A DNA stretch of 64,000 nt from Kutzneria buriramensis. GTDB taxonomy: Bacteria > Actinomycetota > Actinomycetes > Mycobacteriales > Pseudonocardiaceae. Under the pieces are notes generated by a model. That model ran no database searches. It was not told the origin of the DNA and saw nothing but the letters and a program-made list of their open reading frames with translations. Location of the stretch: assembly GCF_003387475.1 (NCBI RefSeq), contig NZ_QUNO01000014.1, positions 300,131 to 364,130 of the forward strand, in the 5' to 3' direction. Both the position numbers and the translations under genes were made by a program. Shown piece by piece: positions 6,392 through 16,203 of this stretch (its first letter is position 1; each line of letters begins with the position of its first letter).

Positions 6392-7555
6392 TTGAGCACC
6401 GAAGTGCTGCTGCTGGCCGGAACCCGGCCGGAGGCACTCAAGGCCGCGCCGGTGGCGCTCGCGCTGGCCGGCCATCCCCTGCTGCGTCCGATGATCGTGC
6501 ACAGCGGTCAGCACGTGGGCCTGGTCGAGCAGGCGCTGGCCCCGTTCGACCTGCGCCCGGACGCGTTCGTGCCGCTGCGCCGCGAGATCGGTAGCCAAGC
6601 TGAGCTGGTCTCGGGCGTGCTGCGACGACTGGACGAGCTGATCGTGCGCCGCCGCCCGGCTGCCGTGCTGGTCCAGGGCGACACGTCCACCGCGCTCGCC
6701 GGCGCGCTCGCCGCCTACTGGCGCGGAGTGCCCGTCGCACACCTGGGCGCCGGGCTGCGCAGCGGCGACCTGGCCTCGCCCTTCCCTGAGGAGGGCAACC
6801 GGCAGATGATCTCCCGCATCGCCGCGCTGCACCTCGCCCCGACGGAGGCCGCCGCCCGCGCGCTGCTCGCCGAGGCCGTGCCCGGAAAGCGAATCACCAT
6901 CACCGGAAACACCATTGTGGACGCGCTGCACCGCATCACGGCCGCGAGGCTGCCGCCGCGCAGCCAGGTCCTGCTCGACCTGGAGGCGCAGGTCAGCGCC
7001 GACGGTGGTCGGATCGTGCTGGTGACCGTCCACCGCCGTGAATCGTGGGGCGAGCCGCTGGATCGGGTGCTTGCCGCCGTGCGGTCCATGGTGGACCGCC
7101 ACCCTGACATTCACGTGCTGCTGCCGCTGCACCCGAACCCGACCGTGCAGGCGCAGGTGTCCGGAGCGCTCCAGGGCCACGACCGCGTCTGGCTGTGCGA
7201 CCCGCTGGACTACCCGGACCTGCTTCGGGCGCTGCGCCAGGCAGCGCTCGTCGTCACGGATTCCGGTGGCCTACAGGAGGAAGCGCCCAGTTTCGGGGTG
7301 CCGGCACTGGTCGTGCGGGACACTCCCGACCGGCTCGAGGCGGTCGACGCCGGCTACGCGTGGGTGGTCGGCACCGACGACACCCGCATCGTCGCCGAGG
7401 CCGACTGGCTGCTCGGCTCGCACCTGCGGCTGCCCACCGGGCACAACCCGTTCGGTGACGGGCAGGCGGGCCATCGGGTGGTCGCCGCACTCGACCGGCT
7501 GCTGGGCACGGGCGGAGTCGGCGCGCAGACGCCGGAATTGATCGCCCTCCGCTGA
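6392..7555 (+). CDS. wecB: UDP-N-acetylglucosamine 2-epimerase, non-hydrolysing
   Basis: A 387-residue enzyme interconverting UDP-GlcNAc and UDP-ManNAc for cell-surface glycans. It has the family opening LLLAGTRPEALKAAP, the HSGQH segment, PVAHLGAGLRSGD, the TGNTIVDAL and VHRRESWG motifs, and the nucleotide-binding DSGGLQEEAPSFGVPALVVRDTPDRLE. The start is TTG 6392, the only start preceded by a proper GAGGAG; the protein then begins MSTEVLLLAG. It is divergent from the radical SAM/exosortase-like genes. Exosortases often accompany surface polysaccharide genes, so a functional link is conceivable but unproven. Confidence 0.88.
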   Translation: MSTEVLLLAGTRPEALKAAPVALALAGHPLLRPMIVHSGQHVGLVEQALAPFDLRPDAFVPLRREIGSQAELVSGVLRRLDELIVRRRPAAVLVQGDTSTALAGALAAYWRGVPVAHLGAGLRSGDLASPFPEEGNRQMISRIAALHLAPTEAAARALLAEAVPGKRITITGNTIVDALHRITAARLPPRSQVLLDLEAQVSADGGRIVLVTVHRRESWGEPLDRVLAAVRSMVDRHPDIHVLLPLHPNPTVQAQVSGALQGHDRVWLCDPLDYPDLLRALRQAALVVTDSGGLQEEAPSFGVPALVVRDTPDRLEAVDAGYAWVVGTDDTRIVAEADWLLGSHLRLPTGHNPFGDGQAGHRVVAALDRLLGTGGVGAQTPELIALR

Positions 7556-7656
7556 CGTGTCACTCGTCCGGGTGGCTATCGCGCTGTCGGGTTACATGAC
7601 GGCGACCGAGCGCAGATGATCGGACGCGAACGACCCTCACCGAAGGAAGGACGACG

Positions 7657-8304
7657 ATGTTCAGCAGGAGCGCGCGGCGCGTCGGAGCCGGGGCGGCCGC
7701 GGTGCTCGCGGCGATGGCCCTCACGGCGATTCCGGCCGGGGCGACGCCGCTTGGCCAGACCTCGCTGGGCTCGGTCGACGTCACCCGCGACGGGCGCCCG
7801 GTCACGGTGCCGCCGATCGCGCAGTGCGATGTCACCGCGGACCAGCAGAACTCCAGCAACGGCACGCACGCCTACGGCGTGGCGAACTTCGGCGCCGGCA
7901 ACACCAGCTGCACCAAGGACGCCGGCGCGAAGACCGCGAAGATGACGGCCAGCGGCAACAGCTTCGACCTGACCGCCCTCGTGCCGTACGGCGGCCCGGA
8001 GATCAAGCTCGCCAACTACAGCGCGAGCTGCTCGGCCACCACGACAAGCACCACGGTCGCCTTCCAGTTCAGCGGCCTCCAGGGCGTGACCGCGCCGAAG
8101 CCGATCCCGGCCAACTACACCACCACCGTCGGCCCGGCCGACGACCCGCAGGCCCGCGTCACCTTCAACGAGGTGATCCAGGCCGAGCCCAACGACGGCA
8201 GCGTGACCATCAACATGCTGCACATCCAGCTCTACCCGAACGGCGACGGCCCGATGAGCGGCGACGTGATCGTCGGTCACGCCGCCTGCTCGCCGACGTC
8301 ATGA
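7657..8304 (+). CDS. secreted protein of unknown function
   Basis: A 215-residue protein with a classical signal peptide (RRVGAGAAAVLAAMALTAIPAGATP, cleavage after AGA or nearby). The mature part is rich in Thr, Ser, Asn and Ala, with four cysteines that could form two disulfides, and a predicted all-beta composition. It resembles the actinobacterial choice-of-anchor type exported proteins only in general style, so I do not assign a function. A GAAGGAAGG ribosome binding site precedes the ATG. It ends at a hairpin shared with the converging pncA. Confidence 0.7.
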   Translation: MFSRSARRVGAGAAAVLAAMALTAIPAGATPLGQTSLGSVDVTRDGRPVTVPPIAQCDVTADQQNSSNGTHAYGVANFGAGNTSCTKDAGAKTAKMTASGNSFDLTALVPYGGPEIKLANYSASCSATTTSTTVAFQFSGLQGVTAPKPIPANYTTTVGPADDPQARVTFNEVIQAEPNDGSVTINMLHIQLYPNGDGPMSGDVIVGHAACSPTS

Positions 8305-8309
8305 CGGCT

Positions 8310-8334
8310 GCGGGGTTCCCGCCCGGGACCCCGC
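8310..8334. terminator. shared hairpin between converging genes
   Basis: GCGGGGTTCCCG and CGGGACCCCGC pair with a one-base bulge between the stops of the secreted protein and pncA. It can terminate both transcripts. Confidence 0.55.
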
Positions 8335-8904
8335 TCAGCCGAGCTTGGGCGCGCCCACCAGGGTGACGCCGGCCGAACGCAGCTCCGCCAGCGCCCGCTC
8401 GGTCGTCTCCGCCGCCACGCCCGCGGTCAGGTCCAGCAGCACCGTGGTGTCGAAACCCGCCTTCGCCGCGTCCAACGCCGTCGCGCGCACGCAGTGGTCG
8501 GTCGCGATGCCGACCACGTCCACCCGGTCGACTCCGTTGTCCCGCAACCAGTCCGCCAGGGACCGCCCGTTCGGGCCGGTGCCCTCGAAGCCGGAGTAGG
8601 CGGCCGCATGCGCACCCTTGGAGAACACCGCCTGCACGCCCGCCACGTCCAGCTCCGGGTGGAACGACGCGCCCGGCGTGCCGGCCACGCAGTGCACCGG
8701 CCAGGTCCGCACGAAGTCCGGGCTGGCGCTGAAGTGCTCGCCCGGGTCCTGGTGGTAGTCGCGCGTGGCCACGACATGGTCGTAGGAGCCGTCGGCGATG
8801 TGCCGTGACACCTCGGCCGCCACGGCCGCGCCGCCGGTCACCGGCAGCGATCCGCCCTCGCAGAAGTCATTCTGCACGTCCACCACGATCAGTGCGTTGG
8901 CCAT
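8335..8904 (-). CDS. pncA: nicotinamidase PncA
   Basis: A 189-residue isochorismatase-fold amidase that converts nicotinamide to nicotinate in NAD salvage. The catalytic aspartate is in [19 protein letters not shown]. The metal-binding [10 protein letters not shown] segment is present, and the nucleophilic cysteine is in [15 protein letters not shown]. It lies seven bases downstream of pncB on the same strand, so the two consecutive salvage enzymes are co-transcribed. Confidence 0.93.
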   Translation of the reverse strand: MANALIVVDVQNDFCEGGSLPVTGGAAVAAEVSRHIADGSYDHVVATRDYHQDPGEHFSASPDFVRTWPVHCVAGTPGASFHPELDVAGVQAVFSKGAHAAAYSGFEGTGPNGRSLADWLRDNGVDRVDVVGIATDHCVRATALDAAKAGFDTTVLLDLTAGVAAETTERALAELRSAGVTLVGAPKLG

Positions 8905-8911
8905 CGCAGCC

Positions 8912-10195
8912 TCACAGGAAAGTCGTCGGGATGGCCGGCTCGCCGTGCGAGAGCTTCAGGCCCTCCCACGGCACGCTGACCAGGGCCTGCCGCAGCCGTT
9001 CGCGGCTCTGCTCGATCGTCGGCAGATCGGCCGCCGGTTGTCCAGCCCGCAGCAGGGGGATCTGCAACTCGCGGTCGTGCTCGCTCGGTTCGGGCCGGTG
9101 GTCAACGGTGTAGACGACCTCCTCGATGGCCGTGCCCGTCTCACGGAAGCGGCGCAGCGCGCCCTTGCGGCCGCCGCGGGACTCCTTGTGCGAGCTGCGC
9201 TTGGCCACCGGCCGGCCCGCGACCTCCACCAGCTTGTAGACCATGCCCGCGGTCGGCGCGCCCGAGCCGATCACCAGCGACGTGCCCACGCCGTAGGCGT
9301 CCACCGGCTCCGCGCGCAGCGCCGCGATGGCGTACTCGTCCAGGTCGCCGGAGACGACGATCTTGGTGTTGCGGGCGCCGAGCGCGTCCAGCTGCTCGCG
9401 GGCCTGCCGGGCCAGCGGGCCCACGTCGCCGGAGTCGATGCGGATCGCGCCCAGCTCCGGGCCCGCCACCTCGACCGCCGTCTGGATGCCCTTGGTGATG
9501 TCGTACGTGTCGACCAGCAGCGTGGTGTCCGAGCCGAGCTCGTCCACCTGCGCCCGGAACGCCTCCGCCTCGCTGTCGTGCAGCAGCGTGAAGGCGTGCG
9601 CCGAGGTGCCGGCTGTCGGGATGCCGTAGCGGCGGCCCGCCTCCAGGTTGGACGTCGCGGTGAAGCCGGCCAGGTAGGCAACCCTGGCCGAGGCCACCGC
9701 CGCCTCCTCGTGCGTGCGGCGCGAGCCCATCTCGATCATGCGGCGGCCGTTGGCCGCCGTCACCATGCGCGCCGCCGCCGAGGCGATCGCGCTGTCGTGG
9801 TTGAGGACGGACAGCGCCAGCGTCTCCAGCACCACGCCCACCGCGAACGGGGCGCGCACCGTCAGGATCGGCGAGCCCGGGAAGTACAGCTCGCCCTCCG
9901 GATAGCCGTCCACGTCGCCGGTGAACTCGTAGTCGGCGAGCCAGGCCAGCGTGCGGTCGTCCACCACCTCGGCCGCCGCCAGGTGGTCCAGCTCGGCCCC
10001 GTCGAACCGGAAGCGGGTGATCGCGTCCAGCAGTCGGGCGGTGCCGCCGACCACGCCGTAGCGCCGGCCGTCGGGCAGCCGGCGGGCGAAGACCTCGAAC
10101 ACGCACGGCCGGTCGGCGGTGTCGTCCCGCAACGCGCTCGACAGCATCGTGAGCTCGTAGTGGTCGGTGAGCAGCGCGGTGCTCGAACTGGTCAT
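8912..10195 (-). CDS. pncB: nicotinate phosphoribosyltransferase PncB
   Basis: A 427-residue enzyme joining nicotinate to PRPP to make nicotinate mononucleotide. Motifs include [15 protein letters not shown] at the N-terminus, [32 protein letters not shown] and the phosphate-binding [18 protein letters not shown] 10195 is chosen because the conserved N-terminus begins there; the open frame continues upstream without homology. It is divergent from clpS, as in M. tuberculosis (Rv1330c/Rv1331), and pncA follows it. Confidence 0.94.
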   Translation of the reverse strand: MTSSSTALLTDHYELTMLSSALRDDTADRPCVFEVFARRLPDGRRYGVVGGTARLLDAITRFRFDGAELDHLAAAEVVDDRTLAWLADYEFTGDVDGYPEGELYFPGSPILTVRAPFAVGVVLETLALSVLNHDSAIASAAARMVTAANGRRMIEMGSRRTHEEAAVASARVAYLAGFTATSNLEAGRRYGIPTAGTSAHAFTLLHDSEAEAFRAQVDELGSDTTLLVDTYDITKGIQTAVEVAGPELGAIRIDSGDVGPLARQAREQLDALGARNTKIVVSGDLDEYAIAALRAEPVDAYGVGTSLVIGSGAPTAGMVYKLVEVAGRPVAKRSSHKESRGGRKGALRRFRETGTAIEEVVYTVDHRPEPSEHDRELQIPLLRAGQPAADLPTIEQSRERLRQALVSVPWEGLKLSHGEPAIPTTFL

Positions 10196-10237
10196 GACGG
10201 TCAGCCTAATGGGGAGGGACATGACACCATTGGCGGT

Positions 10238-10525
10238 ATGACCACGCCCGTCGAGCAGGAGACGTCGGAGGTGGAGGAGGTCGGTGCGGAGGACAAGCCG
10301 TGGCTGACGGTCGTCTGGAACGACCCGGTCAACCTCATGTCCTACGTCACCTACGTGCTCCAGAAGATCTTCGGCTACAGCCGGGAGAAGGCCACCAGGC
10401 TGATGCTGGACGTGCACCACAAGGGGCGGGCGATCGTGTCGTCCGGCAGCAAGGAGAAGGTGGAGACGGACGTGGCGAAACTGCACGCCGCCGGCCTGTG
10501 GGCGACCATGCAGCGCGATTCATGA
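10238..10525 (+). CDS. clpS: ClpS, ATP-dependent Clp protease adaptor
   Basis: A 95-residue N-recognin adaptor that delivers proteins with destabilising N-termini to ClpCP. It has an acidic flexible N-terminus, then the ligand-pocket motif [13 protein letters not shown] and the conserved histidine of [12 protein letters not shown]. It is a normal actinobacterial ClpS, ending [10 protein letters not shown]. Its stop overlaps the ATG of the next gene. Two diverged copies lie 1.5-2.5 kb downstream, so this one serves as the reference for them. Confidence 0.95.
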   Translation: MTTPVEQETSEVEEVGAEDKPWLTVVWNDPVNLMSYVTYVLQKIFGYSREKATRLMLDVHHKGRAIVSSGSKEKVETDVAKLHAAGLWATMQRDS

Positions 10526-11079
10526 GGGGTTGGCGTCGGCGCGGCGAGCAGATCGTCGCCGAGGTGGACCGGCAGGAGGCCGCCATCCTGCGTGGCCTGG
10601 TCGGGCAGGTGCTGGACATGCTCGCCGCCCGCGAGGAGGACGCGCCCGAGGACCCGCTGGCCGAGCTGACCGGCATCAAGGTGGGGCCGTCGACGGCGCC
10701 GGACGACCCGATCCTGTCCCGGCTGCTGCCCGACTTCCACCGCCTGGACGACGACCAGCCGACCAAGGAGGACCTGGACTCGGCGGCGGCGCTGCGCAGC
10801 CTGCACGAGCCCGAGCTGCTGGCGATCAAGACGGGCGTGGCGCAGACGGTGATGGACACGTGCCCGCCCGACGGCGGCGAGATCGCGCTGTCGCCGGAGC
10901 AGGCGGACGCCTGGCTGTCGGCGATCAACGACGTGCGGCTGGCGCTCGGCACGGCGCTGGACGTCACCGAGGACATGCCGGACGAGCTGCCCGAGGACGA
11001 CCCGCGGTCGTCGCATCTGGGCGTGTACCACTGGCTGACCTGGGTGCAGGAGAGCCTGGTCAACGCGGTGTCGTCGTGA
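10522..11079 (+). CDS. DUF2017 protein
   Basis: A 185-residue soluble protein homologous in position and sequence style to M. tuberculosis Rv1332. DUF2017 follows clpS in many actinobacteria, and its molecular role is not established. Features are [19 protein letters not shown] near the N-terminus, [15 protein letters not shown], and the C-terminal [19 protein letters not shown]...[15 protein letters not shown]. It begins with an ATGA overlap with clpS and ends with a GTGA overlap with the peptidase. Strict translational coupling suggests linked production. Confidence 0.9.
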   Translation: MRGWRRRGEQIVAEVDRQEAAILRGLVGQVLDMLAAREEDAPEDPLAELTGIKVGPSTAPDDPILSRLLPDFHRLDDDQPTKEDLDSAAALRSLHEPELLAIKTGVAQTVMDTCPPDGGEIALSPEQADAWLSAINDVRLALGTALDVTEDMPDELPEDDPRSSHLGVYHWLTWVQESLVNAVSS

Positions 11080-12050
11080 TCACCGACGTGCCTGGGGTGC
11101 TGGTCGGACAACACCAGCGGCTGGGCGACGGCTGGGCCACCGGCACCACGGTCGTGCTCGTCCCCGACGGCGCGGTCGCCGGCGTCGACCAGCGCGGCGG
11201 CGCACCCGGCACGCGGGAGACCGACGTGCTGGAGCCGTCCCGGCTGGTGCAGGAGATCCACGGCGTTTGCCTGACCGGCGGCAGTGCGTACGGGCTCGCC
11301 GCGGCCGACGGCGTGATGCGCTGGCTGGCCGAGCACAACAGCGGCGTCCGCGTGGGGGAGTCGCCGCACGAGGTCGTGCCGGTGGTGCCGTCGGCGGTGC
11401 TGTTCGACCTCAAACTCGGCGACTGGGGCAACCGCCCGGACGCGTCCTTCGGCTATGCCGCATGCCAGGCGGCGAACGACGGCGCCGTCGAGCAGGGTTG
11501 CGTCGGCGCGGGCACCGGTGCCCGCTGCGGGTCGCTGAAGGGCGGTATCGGCACCGCCAGCATGGTCGTGGACGGCCTGACCGTCGGCGCGATCGTCGCC
11601 GTGAACGCCATGGGGGAGGCCGTGAATCCGGCCGGCGTCCCGTGGGCGTTGGATCACGAGGTCGACGGCGAGTTCGGGCTGTCGGCGCCCGGTGCGCCGT
11701 CCGTGGCGTTGCAGCCGAAGCGATCCGCGCTGAACACCACCATCGGCGTCGTCGCGGTCGACGCCGTGCTGACCAAGGCCGAGTGCCAGCGGGTCGCGGC
11801 GGTCGCCCACGACGGGCTCGCCCGCGCCATCCGGCCCGCGCACGCCATGTACGACGGCGACACGATCTTCGCGCTGGCCACGGGCCGCCAGGAGTTGACC
11901 GGCGTTCGGGGGATGGCGTTGGACCGGGTGTGCGAGGCCGGCGCACAGGTCTTCGCCCGGGCCATCGTGCACGGGATACTCGCGGCCACGACGGTCGCCG
12001 GCGTGCCGGCGTACCGTGATGCCTGGCCGGAGGCTTTGGGGGGCAAGTGA
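11076..12050 (+). CDS. P1/S58 (DmpA-like) self-processing peptidase
   Basis: A 324-residue N-terminal-nucleophile hydrolase matching Rv1333 in synteny. It has the family segments TDVPGVLVGQ, CLTGGSAYGLAAADGVM, GCVGAGTGARCGSLKGGIG and the likely autocleavage site SALNTTIGVVAVDA, where cleavage would expose a threonine (or serine in DmpA) nucleophile. Substrates in actinobacteria are not firmly known; relatives are aminopeptidases. The GTG overlaps the DUF2017 stop, and its own stop overlaps the following ClpS-like gene. Confidence 0.88.
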   Translation: MITDVPGVLVGQHQRLGDGWATGTTVVLVPDGAVAGVDQRGGAPGTRETDVLEPSRLVQEIHGVCLTGGSAYGLAAADGVMRWLAEHNSGVRVGESPHEVVPVVPSAVLFDLKLGDWGNRPDASFGYAACQAANDGAVEQGCVGAGTGARCGSLKGGIGTASMVVDGLTVGAIVAVNAMGEAVNPAGVPWALDHEVDGEFGLSAPGAPSVALQPKRSALNTTIGVVAVDAVLTKAECQRVAAVAHDGLARAIRPAHAMYDGDTIFALATGRQELTGVRGMALDRVCEAGAQVFARAIVHGILAATTVAGVPAYRDAWPEALGGK

Positions 12051-12283
12051 AGCAGTGGCAGGTTGTTGTGCACGACGACGCGGTGAACTTCTACGCGGTG
12101 GTGGTGGACGTCCTCAACCGGGTGGGCGGGCTGTCCTACGACAACGCGATCGAGGCCGCCAAGCGGATCCAGGAGACGGGGATGGTGGCGATCTCGTCGA
12201 CGAGCCAGCACGCCGCCGAGCTCACGGCGGTGCGGCTGCGCGGCTACGGCCTGGACGCGACGATCGCGTGGAGCAAGTCGTGA
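12047..12283 (+). CDS. diverged ClpS-like protein, copy 2
   Basis: A 78-residue protein that aligns without gaps to the ClpS core of the gene 1.8 kb upstream: WQVVVHDDAVNFYAVVVDVLNRVGGLSYDNAIEA... The acidic N-terminal extension is missing. Ligand residues differ: WNDPVN has become HDDAVN, and the pocket histidine of VHHKG is glutamine in IQETG. It therefore should not bind ordinary N-degrons the way ClpS does. ATGA couples it to the peptidase, and GTGA couples it to a DUF2017-like gene, repeating the clpS-DUF2017 order. Confidence 0.72.
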   Translation: MKQWQVVVHDDAVNFYAVVVDVLNRVGGLSYDNAIEAAKRIQETGMVAISSTSQHAAELTAVRLRGYGLDATIAWSKS

Positions 12284-12813
12284 CCGCGCCGGAGGAAGTC
12301 ACCGTCAAGGTCGCGGCCGGCCACCTGGTCATCACCACCCCGGGGCGAGTGCCGCAGGCGCTGCGCGAGACCGTGCGGGCGTTGATGCTCTGCGTCGCCG
12401 ACAACGGACTCACCGGCGTCGGCCTCGAAGTCGCGGCGATGCGGCGGCGGCACAGCAAGGCACACCGGCAGACCCTGGACCGCCTCTTCCCGCCCGCCTA
12501 CCGCTCGTCGGTGCTGTCGGCCAGGTTCGAGTTGCGGCACGGCGCGGCGATCCGTGCCGATCTGTGGTCCGCGGCCGAGCGAGTGCTGGCCGTGTTGGAC
12601 GGGCCGGGCCCGATCCGCGTGCCGGTCGACGCCGCCGATGACTGGATCCGGGTGCTCGGCACGGCGCGGTTCCTCTACGTGGACCGGCGCGACCGGCCGG
12701 GGCGCGCGCCCGACGGAGCGGCGATGTCGGCGTTCCTGGGCGACGTCCAGCTGCGGATCGTCACGACGCTGCGGCCCGAGCTGCCGACCGGCGAGATCCT
12801 GGAGGAGGCATGA
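12280..12813 (+). CDS. DUF2017-like protein, copy 2
   Basis: A 177-residue protein starting at the overlapped GTG 12280. It resembles the DUF2017 protein at 10.5 kb only distantly but shares its order of elements. These are an N-terminal strand region, a helix block, LDRLFPPAYRS, then DDWIRVLGTARFLYVDRR where the canonical copy has [13 protein letters not shown], and a C-terminal FLGDVQLRIVTTLRPEL. It is clearly closer to copy 3. Its end overlaps the next ClpS-like start. Confidence 0.68.
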   Translation: MTAPEEVTVKVAAGHLVITTPGRVPQALRETVRALMLCVADNGLTGVGLEVAAMRRRHSKAHRQTLDRLFPPAYRSSVLSARFELRHGAAIRADLWSAAERVLAVLDGPGPIRVPVDAADDWIRVLGTARFLYVDRRDRPGRAPDGAAMSAFLGDVQLRIVTTLRPELPTGEILEEA

Positions 12814-13046
12814 GCGTGTTCCGCGTGGTCGTGCTGGGCGACCGGCTGAACTCGAAGGCGCTGGTCACGGACGTGATCAACCGGGCCTGCGGGGTGCCGC
12901 TGGCCGAGGCCGAGCACCTCACCCGGCAGCTCGACGCCGAGGGCCGGGCGATCGTCGGCCTGGCCCAGACCCGTCAGGACGCCGAGGTGGTGACCGCCCG
13001 GCTGCTCGGCTTCGGGCTGCACGCGATGATCGAGGCGAACCGATGA
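12810..13046 (+). CDS. diverged ClpS-like protein, copy 3
   Basis: A 78-residue second diverged ClpS. It reads FRVVVLGDRLNSKALVTDVINRACG..., with LGDRLN in place of WNDPVN and LDAEGRAIV in place of VHHKGRAIV, so the pocket histidine is aspartate. The surface helix positions also differ from copy 2, suggesting different partners rather than redundancy. It begins in ATGA overlap with the DUF2017-like gene before it and ends in ATGA overlap with the one after. Confidence 0.7.
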   Translation: MSVFRVVVLGDRLNSKALVTDVINRACGVPLAEAEHLTRQLDAEGRAIVGLAQTRQDAEVVTARLLGFGLHAMIEANR

Positions 13047-13561
13047 TGCTCAATCCCCAGGTCGACGTCGTGGTCGGCGAGAGCCAGGTGCTGGTCAAGT
13101 GCGACCAGAGCCTGGTCGACCCGCTGCGCGGGGCCGTCGCCGAGCTGGCGTCGCACCTGGACTACGTGCAGCCGAAGCGCAAGCTGATGGACCGGATGCG
13201 GTTCGAGGCGGCCCAGCGTGCGCTGCTGTCACGGCTGTTCCCACCGGTCTCCGTGTTCGGGCCGACGGCACAGGAGTTCGACGCGCGCTGGGGCGACACC
13301 CTGCGCCAGGAGCTGCTCGGCGCGGCGCAGCGGGTGCTGGCCTCGCTCGGCGACGACGGCACGATCCGGTACCAGCTGGCCGCGATCGACGACTGGATCC
13401 GGGTGCTCGGCCAGACCCGGCTGCTGTGGGTGCAGCGGTCCGAGGCCGGCGACCTGGCGTCCGAGGACGCCCGGCTGCGCAGTGCCGGCCTGTTCACGTG
13501 GTTGCAGACCGAGCTGCTGGTGGCACTGCGCCCCGAGCTGGGCGCCGCCACGACCGGGTGA
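13043..13561 (+). CDS. DUF2017-like protein, copy 3
   Basis: A 172-residue partner of the copy-3 ClpS-like protein. It shares with copy 2 the LSRLFPPVSVFG and DDWIRVLGQTRLLWVQR motifs and the ending LFTWLQTELLVALRPEL. With the canonical DUF2017 it shares the general helix pattern and the WL..L..AL tail. It closes a run of seven overlapping genes from clpS. The next gene, mec, has its own promoter. Confidence 0.68.
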   Translation: MMLNPQVDVVVGESQVLVKCDQSLVDPLRGAVAELASHLDYVQPKRKLMDRMRFEAAQRALLSRLFPPVSVFGPTAQEFDARWGDTLRQELLGAAQRVLASLGDDGTIRYQLAAIDDWIRVLGQTRLLWVQRSEAGDLASEDARLRSAGLFTWLQTELLVALRPELGAATTG

Positions 13562-13594
13562 TTCCCAACCCTCGGGACTGCGCGCATCACCTAC

Positions 13595-13600
13595 TAGGAT
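13595..13600 (+). promoter_or_regulatory. -10 element of leaderless mec promoter
   Basis: TAGGAT ends seven bases before GTG 13608, so transcription probably starts at the start codon. It marks the break between the ClpS/DUF2017 operon and the cysteine operon. Confidence 0.55.
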
Positions 13601-13607
13601 GGGCACC

Positions 13608-14036
13608 GTGCTGGTGATCCGCCGTGACCTGGTCGAGGCCGTCGTCGAGCACGCCCGCCGGGACCACCCCGACGAGGCGTGCGGAGTGATCGCGGGCCCG
13701 GAACGGGACCGGCCGGAGCGCTTCGTGCCGATGCTCAACGCGGCCCGCTCGCCCACGTTCTACGAGTTCGAGTCGGGCGACCTGCTGCGGCTGTACCGGG
13801 AGATGGACGCCAACGACGAGGTGCCGTCGGTGATCTACCACTCGCACACCGCGACCGAGGCGTACCCGTCGCGGACCGACGTGTCCTACGCCGGGGAGCC
13901 GGACGCGCACTACGTGCTGGTGTCCACCCGGGAGCCGGACAGCCACGAGTTCCGCTCCTACCGGATCGTCGACGGCCAGATCACCGAGGAGCCGGTGACG
14001 GTCGTCGAGTCCTACGAGTCCTCGCCCGGGGAATAA
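13608..14036 (+). CDS. mec: Mec, JAMM-type CysO-cysteine peptidase
   Basis: A 142-residue zinc peptidase of the MPN/JAMM+ family. It has the glutamate of DEACGVIAGP, the HSH metal ligands in VIYHSHTATEAYPSRTDV, and the downstream aspartate. In M. tuberculosis, Mec (Rv1334) releases cysteine from the CysO-cysteine adduct. GTG 13608 is preferred as a leaderless start; an in-frame ATG at 13599 would add three residues. It is followed by cysO and cysM, completing the sulfur-carrier route to cysteine. Confidence 0.92.
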   Translation: MLVIRRDLVEAVVEHARRDHPDEACGVIAGPERDRPERFVPMLNAARSPTFYEFESGDLLRLYREMDANDEVPSVIYHSHTATEAYPSRTDVSYAGEPDAHYVLVSTREPDSHEFRSYRIVDGQITEEPVTVVESYESSPGE

Positions 14037-14097
14037 CCGGCCACCGCCGGGCGTCGCACCGAAGTAGTCCAGGCCGATAGCGGAGGTTAGACAGCAC

Positions 14098-15331
<1,234 letters not shown>

Positions 15332-15332
15332 G

Positions 15333-15809
15333 TCAGCCGACGCGGTAGTCCCGGGACTCGACGATCAGACCGCCGCGGATCCGCATCACGAAGATCCGCG
15401 GCGCGTCGATCTCCTGGTCGCCGCTGGTGCCCCGGTACCGGAACTCGCCGATCACCACCTCGGGATCGGCGGTCTCGTGGACGATCACGTCCTCGGCCCG
15501 GACGTCGAACCCGTGCTCGGCCGCCGCCGCGAAGTGCCGGCGCAGCTCCTCGCGGCCGTTGAGCTCGGGCCCGTGGGGCGGGTGCGTGACGTGGGCATCC
15601 TCGGCGTACAGCAGCGGCAACTCGTCCCAGCGCTTGGCGGCGACGCCGTCGAGCAGGCGCAAGAGCACCTCCCGCGGTTGTGGACAACTCTCGCTCTGTC
15701 CACAGCCAACCCCCGCTGAAGATCGAGTTACCCCCGCGGCGGGTAGGCTGGAGCTGGGCACGCCCCCCTTGGGAGTGGCGGGTGGCGCTTCGTGTTCAGG
15801 AGTGCTCAT
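15333..15809 (-). CDS. SnoaL/NTF2-like protein A
   Basis: A 158-residue protein whose C-terminal 110 residues form a cone-like NTF2 fold (DGVAAKRWDELPLLYAEDAHVTHP ... EVVIGEFRYRGTSGDQEIDAPRIFVMRIRGGLIVESRDY). This family serves as small isomerases, hydrolases or binding proteins. It is a paralogue of the gene immediately upstream. The first 45 residues are low-complexity and unlike the paralogue. The ATG at 15809 overlaps the upstream stop, so I accept the long start; a GTG just before LLRLLDG is the alternative. Confidence 0.75.
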   Translation of the reverse strand: MSTPEHEAPPATPKGGVPSSSLPAAGVTRSSAGVGCGQSESCPQPREVLLRLLDGVAAKRWDELPLLYAEDAHVTHPPHGPELNGREELRRHFAAAAEHGFDVRAEDVIVHETADPEVVIGEFRYRGTSGDQEIDAPRIFVMRIRGGLIVESRDYRVG

Positions 15810-16174
15810 CGGCTGCCTGCGTAGTCCCGGGACGACACGATCAGGCCGTCGCGAACCCGGAGCACGAGGATCGCCGGCATGGTGACCTCCTGCTCGCCGA
15901 GCGTCCCTCGGTACACGAACTCGCCGATCACCACCTCTGGGTCGGTGGTCTCGTGCACGACGACGTCCTCCGCCCGGAAGTCGACGTTCATCTCGGCGGC
16001 GCGGGCGAAGTGCGCCCGCACCTGCTCGCGGCCCTCCAGCCGGGCGACGGCGGGATCGGTGCTGAACGGGTGCACGACCACGGCGTCCTCGGCGTAGAGC
16101 AGCGGCAGCTGGTCCCACTTCTTGCCGACGACACCGTCCACGAGCTGCCGGAACACTTCGGCGGGTGCGGTCAT
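15806..16174 (-). CDS. SnoaL/NTF2-like protein B
   Basis: A 122-residue NTF2-like protein: VFRQLVDGVVGKKWDQLPLLYAEDAVVVHPF ... VVIGEFVYRGTLGEQEVTMPAILVLRVRDGLIVSSRDYAGSR. It closely matches the next gene and clearly arose by tandem duplication. GGGGGAAGTG precedes the ATG. The activity cannot be read from sequence; such proteins often act on small aromatic or polyketide-like molecules or simply bind them. A LysR regulator starts the same strand upstream. Confidence 0.82.
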   Translation of the reverse strand: MTAPAEVFRQLVDGVVGKKWDQLPLLYAEDAVVVHPFSTDPAVARLEGREQVRAHFARAAEMNVDFRAEDVVVHETTDPEVVIGEFVYRGTLGEQEVTMPAILVLRVRDGLIVSSRDYAGSR

Positions 16175-16203
16175 CACTTCCCCCTGACGATTAAACGGAA
16201 CGT

